DNA of 5,864 nt, taken from DATIYF01 sp035517775 (GTDB lineage: Bacteria > Acidobacteriota > Terriglobia > Terriglobales > Acidobacteriaceae). Of the stretch, positions 1 to 5,315 are shown piece after piece. The notes under the pieces were generated by a model. It was given only the letters and a program-made list of their open reading frames with translations. It was not told the origin of the DNA and made no database searches. Position numbers and translations under genes: made by a program. Numbering within the stretch: position 1 is the stretch's first letter; every line of letters starts with the position of its first letter. Location of the stretch: NCBI GenBank assembly GCA_035517775.1, contig DATIYF010000010.1, positions 1 to 5,864 of the forward strand, in the 5' to 3' direction.

Positions 1-505
1 CGCCGCCATGAACCCCTGCCCTTGCGGCTATTTCAACGACCGCACCCGCGAATGCCGATGCGGCCAGCCCACCATCCAGCGATACATGGCGAAGATTTCC
101 GGCCCCCTCATGGACCGCATTGATATCCATATCGACGTTCCGGCCGTGAACTATAAGGAAATGCGCGCCGGCACCGATCCCGAAGCCTCCGCCCAGATTC
201 GCGAGCGGGTGGTTCGCGCCCGCAGCCTCCAACTATGCCGCTTCGCCGCCTGCACCCGCGAGCGCCTCTACTGCAACGCCCAGATGGGCCCCCGCCACAT
301 TCGTACTTTTTGCGAACTTTCCAGCGACTGCGAACGTCTCCTGGAGCGCGCCATGACCCAGCAGGGCCTCACCGCTCGTGCCCACGACCGCATCCTCAAG
401 GTGGCGCGTACCATTGCCGACCTCGAGGGCGCGCCGGCCATTGAGCCCAAGCATATCGCCGAGGCGATCCAGTACCGCAGCCTGGATCGAACATTTTGGA
501 CGTAG
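1..505 (+). CDS. comM: ComM/YifB family AAA+ ATPase (Mg-chelatase-like), C-terminal part
   Basis: Partial gene: the reading frame is open at the left edge and ends with TAG at 503-505. The ATG at base 8 is an internal Met, because the frame continues upstream as Ala-Ala and family members normally have about 500 residues; about 167 are present. ComM/YifB is a cytoplasmic hexameric AAA+ protein, shown in Vibrio to act as a branch-migration helicase that helps integrate DNA during natural transformation. Numbering from that Met, the AMNPCPCG segment holds the sensor-1 Asn and starts a CxC...CxC cysteine cluster (C4, C6, C16, C18). SGPLMDRIDIHIDVP (31-45) contains the probable arginine finger R37. 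TARAHDRILKVARTIADLE (122-140) is the sensor-2 helix, and IAEAIQYRSLDR is the usual C-terminus. Walker A and B lie outside the window. The linker at 71-90 is unusually rich in cysteine. The family call is secure; competence in this organism is not shown by the sequence. Confidence 0.95.
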   Translation, partial: AAMNPCPCGYFNDRTRECRCGQPTIQRYMAKISGPLMDRIDIHIDVPAVNYKEMRAGTDPEASAQIRERVVRARSLQLCRFAACTRERLYCNAQMGPRHIRTFCELSSDCERLLERAMTQQGLTARAHDRILKVARTIADLEGAPAIEPKHIAEAIQYRSLDRTFWT

Positions 506-581
506 CCGGAACGTAAGACGGCGGGCTGTGCCCTCGAGGCAGTCTAGCCGGCTCCTGGAACAGCGGTCGTCCACAAACCTA

Positions 582-611
582 AGTCAGGGAGGGCCCGCAC
601 CCTCCCTGGCT
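582..611. terminator. Hairpin between convergent genes, probable bidirectional terminator
   Basis: A perfect 9-bp stem (585-593 with 600-608, CAGGGAGGG/CCCTCCCTG) has a 6-base loop. It can be extended by three pairs, one of them G-T, to 582-611. It lies 77 bases after the comM stop and 6 bases beyond the stop of the minus-strand HAF gene, where a shared terminator would be expected. T-tracts are modest on both sides (TCTGCTTTA on plus, ACTTAGGTTT on minus), so efficiency is uncertain. Confidence 0.6.
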
Positions 612-616
612 CTGCT

Positions 617-1786
617 TTACCAGTATCTCGGCTTGGCGACGAAGGCGTGACTCTCACCGTTGATAATCCCCATGCCCGCGATCTCTCCGGCATTGTTGAT
701 GGTAGTCGGCTGTACCAGTTGCCAGGGCGAGCCGGGCGGAAGGAGATCGTTGAGATCGGTGAAAACTCCGTCGCGCCACAGAAACGGGTGCATGTTGAAC
801 GAAGTGTCGAACCAGAAGCCCGTCACTTCGCCGCGGTTGTTGACGCTGTTACAGCAGGGCGCCACGGTCAGCACCGCTCCAGGGAACGAGCCCATATCCT
901 GGATGCCCCCTTTTAGCGTCCAGCGAAAGGGCCGCAAGGTGCCGTCGGGAAACTGCGAGTTGCCTACCACTTCACCACGATCGCTGATCGAGGAAGCGAT
1001 GGTCATGGTGGCGCCGGGAAGCCCGACCAGGTTTTTCGGCGTGCCATCGGCGTCCCAGAAGACGGGATGCGGGCCATTGGGTTGAAGGTTCGGTGGCAGC
1101 TCGACATTCGAGCACAGCCCGGATGTGCCCACCGCCTGCCCCCTGTTATTGATGCCGAAACCGAAGCCCACCGTGTCGCCGTGGAGCGGGCGCAGCTTGC
1201 GGGGCCGGCCATTGGGTTCCCAGATTGTCGCCTCATAACGTAGAACCTGGAATGGCACGCCGGTGGAGCACGTGGAATCTGCAACCCCGGTCTCCGAAAC
1301 ACCGATCACTTGGCCCGCATTGTTGATGCCGTAAGCCTGCGCGTTGTTCCCTCCCGGCAAGTTCGGCAGGGCGGTGAGCTTACCGTGCCGCCACACCGCA
1401 GCCAGGCACTGCAAGTGATCGCCGAATTCGCAGAAGTCTTCGCCGTTAGGATCGCTCAGGGCGGTTTCAGAGAAGACTGCGGCCACGCCTTTCAGATTGG
1501 GGCCGCCGGGTTCGCTGTTGGGGCCACCCAGAGTTCCGAGATCAATCAAAGGCCCATGCCCGAACCAGACGAAGGCGTGTTGCGGTCCGGGAGGGAAAAG
1601 CGCCCCGGAACCACCGCTAATCCAGCCTGCGTCATTAATTTCATAAGCGATGCTGCTGGGATCGAGACCATCCAGCACCCCGAGATCGGTGACTATATAG
1701 TGAAGGTGCTTAGGCGCCTGCGCAGCCATAGGTAAGGCAAGGGTGAGCAGGACCGCCACAAAAAAGCCTGGAAGTTGGAATCTCAT
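617..1786 (-). CDS. Secreted HAF-repeat protein
   Basis: A 389-residue protein of the HAF repeat family, found mostly in soil bacteria; its biochemical function is unknown. Residues 1-24 form a signal peptide (Arg at position 2, a hydrophobic stretch to about 19, then MAAQA), so export is likely. The rest repeats a unit of DLGxLGG, then INNxGxVxG, then HAFxW. INN-type motifs start near residues 50, 154, 212, 267, 315 and 363, and HAFxW-type motifs lie near 70, 128, 185, 240, 285, 333 and 380. This gives about seven units of 45-58 residues, one of them degenerate around 82-135. Seven such units suggest a seven-bladed beta-propeller closed by the N- and C-terminal strands; that fold is inferred. 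The start is supported by AGAAGGAG at 1793-1800, six bases upstream of the ATG. It is convergent with comM and lies 98 bases downstream of the small CxxC gene on the same strand. Confidence 0.88.
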   Translation of the reverse strand: MRFQLPGFFVAVLLTLALPMAAQAPKHLHYIVTDLGVLDGLDPSSIAYEINDAGWISGGSGALFPPGPQHAFVWFGHGPLIDLGTLGGPNSEPGGPNLKGVAAVFSETALSDPNGEDFCEFGDHLQCLAAVWRHGKLTALPNLPGGNNAQAYGINNAGQVIGVSETGVADSTCSTGVPFQVLRYEATIWEPNGRPRKLRPLHGDTVGFGFGINNRGQAVGTSGLCSNVELPPNLQPNGPHPVFWDADGTPKNLVGLPGATMTIASSISDRGEVVGNSQFPDGTLRPFRWTLKGGIQDMGSFPGAVLTVAPCCNSVNNRGEVTGFWFDTSFNMHPFLWRDGVFTDLNDLLPPGSPWQLVQPTTINNAGEIAGMGIINGESHAFVAKPRYW

Positions 1787-1792
1787 AGGTTT

Positions 1793-1800
1793 CTCCTTCT
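1793..1800 (-). promoter_or_regulatory. Ribosome binding site of the HAF-repeat gene
   Basis: The minus strand reads AGAAGGAG, then six bases, then ATG (1786). This is a near-ideal Shine-Dalgarno match and fixes the start so that the signal peptide is included. Confidence 0.8.
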
Positions 1801-1818
1801 TTTAGTTAGGTACCGAGC

Positions 1819-1839
1819 GGCCCGAGCACTGCGCGGGCC
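1819..1839. other. GC-rich inverted repeat in the gap between two minus-strand genes
   Basis: GGCCCG at 1819-1824 pairs perfectly with CGGGCC at 1834-1839 across a 9-base loop. It sits between the stop of the CxxC gene (1885) and the start of the HAF gene (1786). In minus-strand RNA no T-rich tract follows it, so it is not a clear intrinsic terminator. It could be a leader structure of the HAF mRNA or a weak or Rho-assisted stop. Confidence 0.35.
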
Positions 1840-1884
1840 CGGGTGTTACCGTTGCCTGTCTGTCTTCCGCGCTTCTACTCGCGG

Positions 1885-2154
1885 TCAGCCTGCTTTCTTG
1901 TTCTGTATCCGGGCCAGGAGCGAATTCAGGCAGATCAGCGTGGAACCGTCCTCGGCCTGCAGGCGGTGCAATTCCTCCGAATTGAGCCACTCCTCCAAAG
2001 CCGGGCGTTCCAGGTTCGACATCACGCCAATTTCTTCCAGGGCGATCACCTCGTCCTCAGCGCCGCACTGCGCGCACCATGTTCGCCGCGAATTTCGCCC
2101 CCGCAGGATAAGTAGGGACTCGGTTTCGATGGTGATCCTGGTCTGCCTTGCCAT
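1885..2154 (-). CDS. Small CxxC protein, conserved acidobacterial-type hypothetical (possible excisionase-like fold)
   Basis: An 89-residue cytoplasmic protein without signal peptide or membrane segment. I recognise the pattern (ITIETESLLIL near residues 7-17, a WCxxC motif with C27 and C30, and DGSTLICLNSLL at 69-80) as that of small hypothetical proteins common in Acidobacteriota; no function is established to my knowledge. In those relatives the middle often looks like an excisionase/MerR-type helix-turn-helix. Here residues 52-66 (ALEEWLNSEELHRLQ) followed by a short beta-like DGSTLICL resemble the end of such a domain, but its first helix is not clearly preserved. The single CxxC could bind a metal across a dimer or with another ligand, or be redox active; this is inference. 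AGGGGA at 2164-2169 lies nine bases upstream of the ATG. It is divergent from the large regulator and may be cotranscribed with the HAF gene. Confidence 0.72.
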   Translation of the reverse strand: MARQTRITIETESLLILRGRNSRRTWCAQCGAEDEVIALEEIGVMSNLERPALEEWLNSEELHRLQAEDGSTLICLNSLLARIQNKKAG

Positions 2155-2237
2155 GGTCTGAATTCCCCTGACCCGCGAAAAACGGTGGCACTTTGGCAGA
2201 AGCCGGCGAAGAAAGTCCTTTCAGCGCAAATGAAATT

Positions 2238-2267
2238 TTGTGAAAAGTTCTCGCAGCTGGGTTAATA
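2238..2267 (+). promoter_or_regulatory. Weak candidate promoter upstream of the winged-helix regulator
   Basis: TTGTGA (2238-2243) and TTAATA (2262-2267) are separated by 18 bases, which fits a loose sigma-70 pattern. An inverted repeat follows directly at 2268-2291. This is a pattern match only, and weaker than the extended -10 element nearer the gene. Confidence 0.2.
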
Positions 2268-2291
2268 CGCTGAAAACACGCGCTTTTAGCG
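2268..2291. repeat. Imperfect inverted repeat in the divergent intergenic region, possible operator
   Basis: CGCTGAAAA at 2268-2276 pairs with TTTTAGCG at 2284-2291 (eight pairs, one bulged G, 7-base loop). No gene ends here, so a terminator role is unlikely. It lies 95 bases upstream of the regulator start and 114 bases upstream of the minus-strand CxxC gene. A regulator-binding site is possible, but this is inferred from position and symmetry alone. Confidence 0.3.
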
Positions 2292-2334
2292 GACTTCAAC
2301 CGGAGACGCAGAGGGCTGCGCAGACTCCGAATCG

Positions 2335-2343
2335 TGCTAAAAT
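2335..2343 (+). promoter_or_regulatory. Extended -10 promoter element for the winged-helix regulator
   Basis: TGCTAAAAT contains a TG dinucleotide, one base, then TAAAAT (five of six match TATAAT), the extended -10 form. No good -35 hexamer is visible 17 bases upstream (around 2315-2320), which extended -10 promoters tolerate. Transcription would start near 2350 and give a leader of about 36 bases containing the ribosome binding site. Confidence 0.4.
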
Positions 2344-2370
2344 TCCGCCCTCACAGCGTTCCCCGTCGCT

Positions 2371-2375
2371 GGAGG
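2371..2375 (+). promoter_or_regulatory. Ribosome binding site of the winged-helix regulator
   Basis: GGAGG is followed by ten bases and the ATG at 2386. The winged-helix domain begins only about 12 residues later, as expected for the family, which supports this start. Confidence 0.7.
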
Positions 2376-2385
2376 AAAGCCGCCG

Positions 2386-4758
2386 ATGTCTGCCAATCCT
2401 CGTCTCACGGGCAAAGGGGTCTACGAATTTGGCCCCTTTCGCGTAGATCCGGAAAAGGAAGTTCTCTTGCGCGGCTGCGAGCCTGTCCCGCTGACGCCCA
2501 AAACCTTCCAGATTCTGCTGGTTCTGATTCGTCACAGCACCGAGGTTGTCACCAAGGACGACCTGATGAAGGCCGTCTGGCCCGATACTTTTGTGGAAGA
2601 GGCCAACCTCAGCCGCAACATCTTTTTGCTGCGCAAAGCGCTGGGCGATAACCCTCAGGAACGCTTCATCTTGACCGTTCCCGGCCGCGGCTACCGGCTT
2701 GCCGAAAACGTGCACCTGGTGCCCGAACGCGAACTGAGTATTGTGGCCGCCAGCCATTCGCGGGTGGAAGTGCAGGTAAAGGAATCCTGGCCTTGGCCAT
2801 GGATTCTGGCCGCCCTGCTGGCGGCGTCGGCTGCCGCTGTGGGAACCCTTGAGTTCCTCGCGCACCGGCGCCCGCCGCTGACCGAAAAAGACACCATCGT
2901 GCTGGCTGATTTCGCCAACTCCACCGGCGACCCGGTCTTTGATGACGCCCTCCGGCAGGGCATGGCGGTGCAACTGGAGCAATCGCCCTTTCTCACCTTG
3001 ATTTCCGACCGCCGAATTCAGACCACATTGCGGTTGATGGGGCAGCCGGCGGACACCCGGCTAAACCCTCGAATCGCCGAAGAAGTCTGCGAGCGCACCA
3101 GCAGCACGGCGGCACTCGAGGGCTCCATCGCCAGGTTAGGCTCTCAATACGTGCTGGGATTGCAGGCCAAGGTCTGTTCAACGGGGCAGATTATTGCGGA
3201 GGAACAAGTACAGGCGGCGCGGAAAGAAGATGTGTTGAAAGCATTGGACAGCGCCGCTGTCAGCTTGCGCGGCAAGCTGGGCGAATCACTCAGTTCGGTG
3301 CGCAAGTACGATACCCCGGTGGACGAGGCCAGCACTTCCTCTCTGGAGGCGCTCAAGGCTTACAGCCAGGGGCGCCGCATTATGCTGGCGCGGGGATACA
3401 CCGCGGCTGTGCCTTTTTACCAGCACGCGGTGGAGCTGGATCCGAACTTCGCGCTCGCCTACCGCAATCTCTCGGCCTCATATCTCAGCCTTAACCAGGA
3501 CGGCCGCACCGCGGAGATGGCTCGCAAAGCCTACGAACTGCGCAGCAAAGTCAGCGAGCGGGAGCGTTTCAGTATCGAGGGCACCTACCACCTTTACGCG
3601 ACTGGCAACCTGGAGAAGGCCACGCAGATTTACCAATCGTGGCAGCAGATTTACCCGCGGGATTACATTCCGGCGCTGTATCTGGGCAACATTTACAGTT
3701 GTCTGGGAGACTGGGAGAAAGCTCTACAAGAGCGCGAGGAGGCGCGACGCCTCGAGCCAGGTAGCGCCGTAACCTATGCAATTACCGGCGAAGCCTACAC
3801 TAATCTCAACCGCTTAGCCGAGGCGGCTGCCGTATTCAAGCTGGCCGAGGAGCGCAAGTTCGAAAACGAAAATCTGAGCACCGACTACTACGCGTTCGCC
3901 TTCGCCAAGGGCGACGTAGCTTTGCAGGACCGCCTGGCTGCCGCCGCCATGGGAAAACCCGGGGTTGAAGACGCCGTGCTGGCCATGCAAGCCAACACCG
4001 AGGCCTGGTTCGGAAGAATGCTCCAGGCCCGCGAATTGACCCGCCGCGCCATGAATTCCGCCATGCAGCATGATGCTAAAGAAAGCGCGGCAGGCTATGA
4101 AGCGGAGGAAGCACTGAACGAAGCCGAACTCGGTTACCGCGAACAGGCCCGTACCGACGCCAAGGCGGCCATACGGCTCTCCCCCAACCATGACGTGCGC
4201 GATGTCGCTATGCTCGCCTTGGCCGAGGCCGGCGATTCGCAGGCAGCGGAGCAAATGGTGCTGGAACTCGGCAAAACCTATCCCGAGGACACCCTCATTC
4301 AGACCTATTGGATTCCCACCGTGCATGCCGCGATCGAGCTGAACCGTGGGGATTCGGCCCGGGCCATCGAACTCTTACAGTCGATGGGCGCCCGTGAACT
4401 GGGCCAGCCTACCCCGTTCGCGATTCTGCTGCACCCGGTTTATGTGCGAGGCGAGGCCTTTCTGGCGGAACACAAGGGCGCAAAAGCGGCGGTAGAGTTC
4501 CACAAGATCCTTGATCACAATGGCCTTATGCAGAACGATCCCATCGGTGCCCTAGCCCGCCTGCAACTCGGCCGCGCCTATACCATACAGGGCAACTTCG
4601 CGCGGGCAATTGCTGCATATCGTGATTTCCTGGCCTCCTGGAGCGGCGCCGACCCGAATGTTCCTATCTTGAAGCAAGCAAAGGCGGAATACGAGAAGCT
4701 GCAGCAGGCGCCTAGGCCCTTGGAGCAAAATGGCCGGGTATCAAAACAATCATCTTGA
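2386..4758 (+). CDS. CadC/ToxR-like membrane regulator: OmpR-type winged helix, TM helix, TolB-like domain, TPR repeats
   Basis: A 790-residue one-component regulator. Residues 12-108 form an OmpR/PhoB-type winged helix: YEFGPFRVDP, LTPKTFQILLVLI, the recognition region EANLSRNIFLLRKALGD (72-88), and the wing ending in VPGRGYRL (98-105). WPWPWILAALLAASAA... (about 136-158) is one transmembrane helix flanked by basic HRR, placing the DNA-binding domain in the cytoplasm and the rest outside. Residues 170-305 (from IVLADFANSTGDPVFDDALR) resemble the TolB/CsgG-like domain of acidobacterial sensor proteins. Residues 320-490 and about 570-775 contain TPR-like helical pairs, for example YQHAVELDPNFALAYRNL and LARLQLGRAYTIQGNFARAI. 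By analogy with CadC and ToxR it senses an extracytoplasmic signal and binds DNA while membrane-bound; ligand and targets are unknown. The start is set by GGAGG at 2371-2375, ten bases before the ATG. There is no receiver or kinase domain. Confidence 0.92.
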   Translation: MSANPRLTGKGVYEFGPFRVDPEKEVLLRGCEPVPLTPKTFQILLVLIRHSTEVVTKDDLMKAVWPDTFVEEANLSRNIFLLRKALGDNPQERFILTVPGRGYRLAENVHLVPERELSIVAASHSRVEVQVKESWPWPWILAALLAASAAAVGTLEFLAHRRPPLTEKDTIVLADFANSTGDPVFDDALRQGMAVQLEQSPFLTLISDRRIQTTLRLMGQPADTRLNPRIAEEVCERTSSTAALEGSIARLGSQYVLGLQAKVCSTGQIIAEEQVQAARKEDVLKALDSAAVSLRGKLGESLSSVRKYDTPVDEASTSSLEALKAYSQGRRIMLARGYTAAVPFYQHAVELDPNFALAYRNLSASYLSLNQDGRTAEMARKAYELRSKVSERERFSIEGTYHLYATGNLEKATQIYQSWQQIYPRDYIPALYLGNIYSCLGDWEKALQEREEARRLEPGSAVTYAITGEAYTNLNRLAEAAAVFKLAEERKFENENLSTDYYAFAFAKGDVALQDRLAAAAMGKPGVEDAVLAMQANTEAWFGRMLQARELTRRAMNSAMQHDAKESAAGYEAEEALNEAELGYREQARTDAKAAIRLSPNHDVRDVAMLALAEAGDSQAAEQMVLELGKTYPEDTLIQTYWIPTVHAAIELNRGDSARAIELLQSMGARELGQPTPFAILLHPVYVRGEAFLAEHKGAKAAVEFHKILDHNGLMQNDPIGALARLQLGRAYTIQGNFARAIAAYRDFLASWSGADPNVPILKQAKAEYEKLQQAPRPLEQNGRVSKQSS

Positions 4759-4783
4759 CCTGCTCCTGTTTTCCCGCTAGAGT
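4755..4783 (+). promoter_or_regulatory. Candidate promoter for the omega-like gene, overlapping the previous stop codon
   Basis: TTGACC (4755-4760, five of six to TTGACA) is separated by exactly 17 bases from TAGAGT (4778-4783, four of six to TATAAT). The -35 box overlaps the regulator's TGA at 4756-4758. Transcription would begin near 4790 and give a leader of about 225 bases before the ATG at 5016. Confirmation would need transcript-start mapping. Confidence 0.35.
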
Positions 4784-5015
4784 TGCAAGTTCTAAGGACC
4801 TCAAAGTTTCACTGCCGTCCAAGGAATCTGCGCTGCTCGGGGTCAACCTCCAGCAATTGAAGAAACTTTCGGCCCTGCGCGCGCATCTATACAGGTAGCC
4901 AGAGATTTCCCGTACAACATCTTTTAAATCAGTTGTTTGGGTGCTTGTCGCGTGGAAAGTACCCGGTCGGCGACCGGAATTTGAATCCGGCTTCCTTAAA
5001 CTATAGGAGAGAGCC
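4759..5015 (+). other. 257-base non-coding stretch with inverted repeats, upstream of the omega-like gene
   Basis: No convincing gene is seen on either strand. The stretch holds most of the candidate promoter above and a distant 8-bp inverted repeat (AAAGTTTC at 4803-4810, GAAACTTT at 4862-4869). Two overlapping short hairpins at 4963-4990 and a good ribosome binding site (AGGAG at 5005-5009) follow. It may be a long structured mRNA leader or an undetected small RNA; the sequence matches no riboswitch class that I recognise. Confidence 0.4.
4963..4990 (+). other. Two mutually exclusive hairpins before the omega-like gene
   Basis: CCGGTC (4963-4968) and GACCGG (4972-4977) form a 6-bp hairpin with a 3-base loop. 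CCGGA (4974-4978) and TCCGG (4986-4990) form a 5-bp hairpin with a 7-base loop. Both need the CCGG at 4974-4977, so only one can form at a time. They end 14 bases before the Shine-Dalgarno sequence. Confidence 0.35.
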
Positions 5016-5234
5016 ATGAAGCGCTCTGATCGCGTTTTCGACGCACTACATACCTTGCGGAACCGTTACATGCTGTGCCAGCTTGCATCCAAGGCGACCC
5101 GTAAGTTTCACAAGCCCAATACCCGCATCCAGGAAACCATGAACGAAGTCCTGGAACGGATCGCAGGCTCGGAGCGGCAGGCGGTTCTGGCAGAACCGGA
5201 GAATGTCAACGAGGCGCAACGGCGGGCTGCCTAA
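5016..5234 (+). CDS. RNA polymerase omega-subunit-like small protein
   Basis: A 72-residue basic protein without signal or membrane segments. Its first 50 residues follow the layout of the omega subunit (RpoZ): VFDALHTLRNRYMLCQLASKATRKF (7-31) parallels the omega pattern of a short helix, NRY/NRF, then a helix of the ARRAR type. KPNTRIQETMNEVLERIA (33-50) parallels the conserved K-T-x-I-A-x-x-E-I segment. Omega binds the beta' subunit and helps RNA polymerase assembly; it is non-essential in E. coli. The residues after about 51 are less conserved-looking. AGGAG at 5005-5009, six bases before the ATG, supports the start. It lies 81 bases upstream of rho on the same strand. Acidobacteria may carry another, canonical rpoZ elsewhere, so this could be the omega subunit itself or a paralogue; no gene symbol is assigned for that reason. 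Confidence 0.65.
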   Translation: MKRSDRVFDALHTLRNRYMLCQLASKATRKFHKPNTRIQETMNEVLERIAGSERQAVLAEPENVNEAQRRAA

Positions 5235-5249
5235 CCAGGCCCCGCCTTT
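5221..5249 (+). terminator. Terminator- or attenuator-like hairpin overlapping the omega-like stop codon
   Basis: GGCGGG (5221-5226) pairs with CCCGCC (5241-5246), and inside it GCCT (5229-5232) pairs with AGGC (5237-5240), closing an AACC loop; only CT at 5227-5228 is bulged. That gives ten pairs, nearly all G-C, followed at once by TTTC. The TAA stop (5232-5234) lies in the stem-loop. The T-run is short, so it may be a partial terminator or attenuator between the omega-like gene and rho. Confidence 0.5.
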
Positions 5250-5315
5250 CCTGCCCCGCGTGGTACGTCTTTCCTTTTTGTGACCCTCCTAAAATCTCCT
5301 CGCAGGTGACCATCT
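5247..5315 (+). promoter_or_regulatory. Pyrimidine-rich leader of rho with a weak candidate -10
   Basis: The leader contains runs such as CTTTCCTTTTTG and CCCTCCT and few G residues, a composition that Rho can bind. TAAAAT at 5290-5295 could be a -10 element, but the matching -35 region (about 5267-5272, GTCTTT) is poor. AGGTGA at 5304-5309 is the ribosome binding site, six bases before the ATG at 5316. Confidence 0.3.

Noticed and set aside
233..574. 113-codon open frame on the minus strand opposite comM
   Set aside because: It is a shadow of the conserved ComM C-terminus and runs into the intergenic region without any motif.
1310..1735. 141-codon open frame on the plus strand
   Set aside because: It is antisense to the HAF-repeat gene, which has a signal peptide, repeats and a strong ribosome binding site.
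1775..2161. 128-codon open frame on the plus strand
   Set aside because: It is antisense to the CxxC gene, arginine/serine-rich without structure, and lacks a ribosome binding site.
2296..2982. 228-codon open frame on the minus strand
   Set aside because: It lies opposite the clear winged-helix coding sequence; composition is a mirror of that gene and no domain is visible.
3814..4326. 170-codon open frame on the minus strand
   Set aside because: It is antisense to the TPR region of the regulator, glycine- and histidine-rich as expected from reversed alanine/GC-rich codons, with no family signature.
4974..4990. 5-bp stem with 7-base loop and TTTGAATCC, resembling a tRNA T-arm
   Set aside because: The loop does not have the TTCRA order in register, no D-arm, anticodon arm or matching acceptor strand is found around it, and no CCA end follows.
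4712..5017. 101-codon open frame on the minus strand
   Set aside because: It overlaps the end of the regulator gene and the entire intergenic stretch, has no recognisable motif, and its start coincides with the reverse of the omega-like CATG.
4804..5111. Direct repeat AAGTTTCAC at 4804-4812 and near 5103-5111
   Set aside because: Only nine bases and only two copies, one of them inside coding sequence; no third copy or regular spacing suggests a functional repeat or CRISPR.
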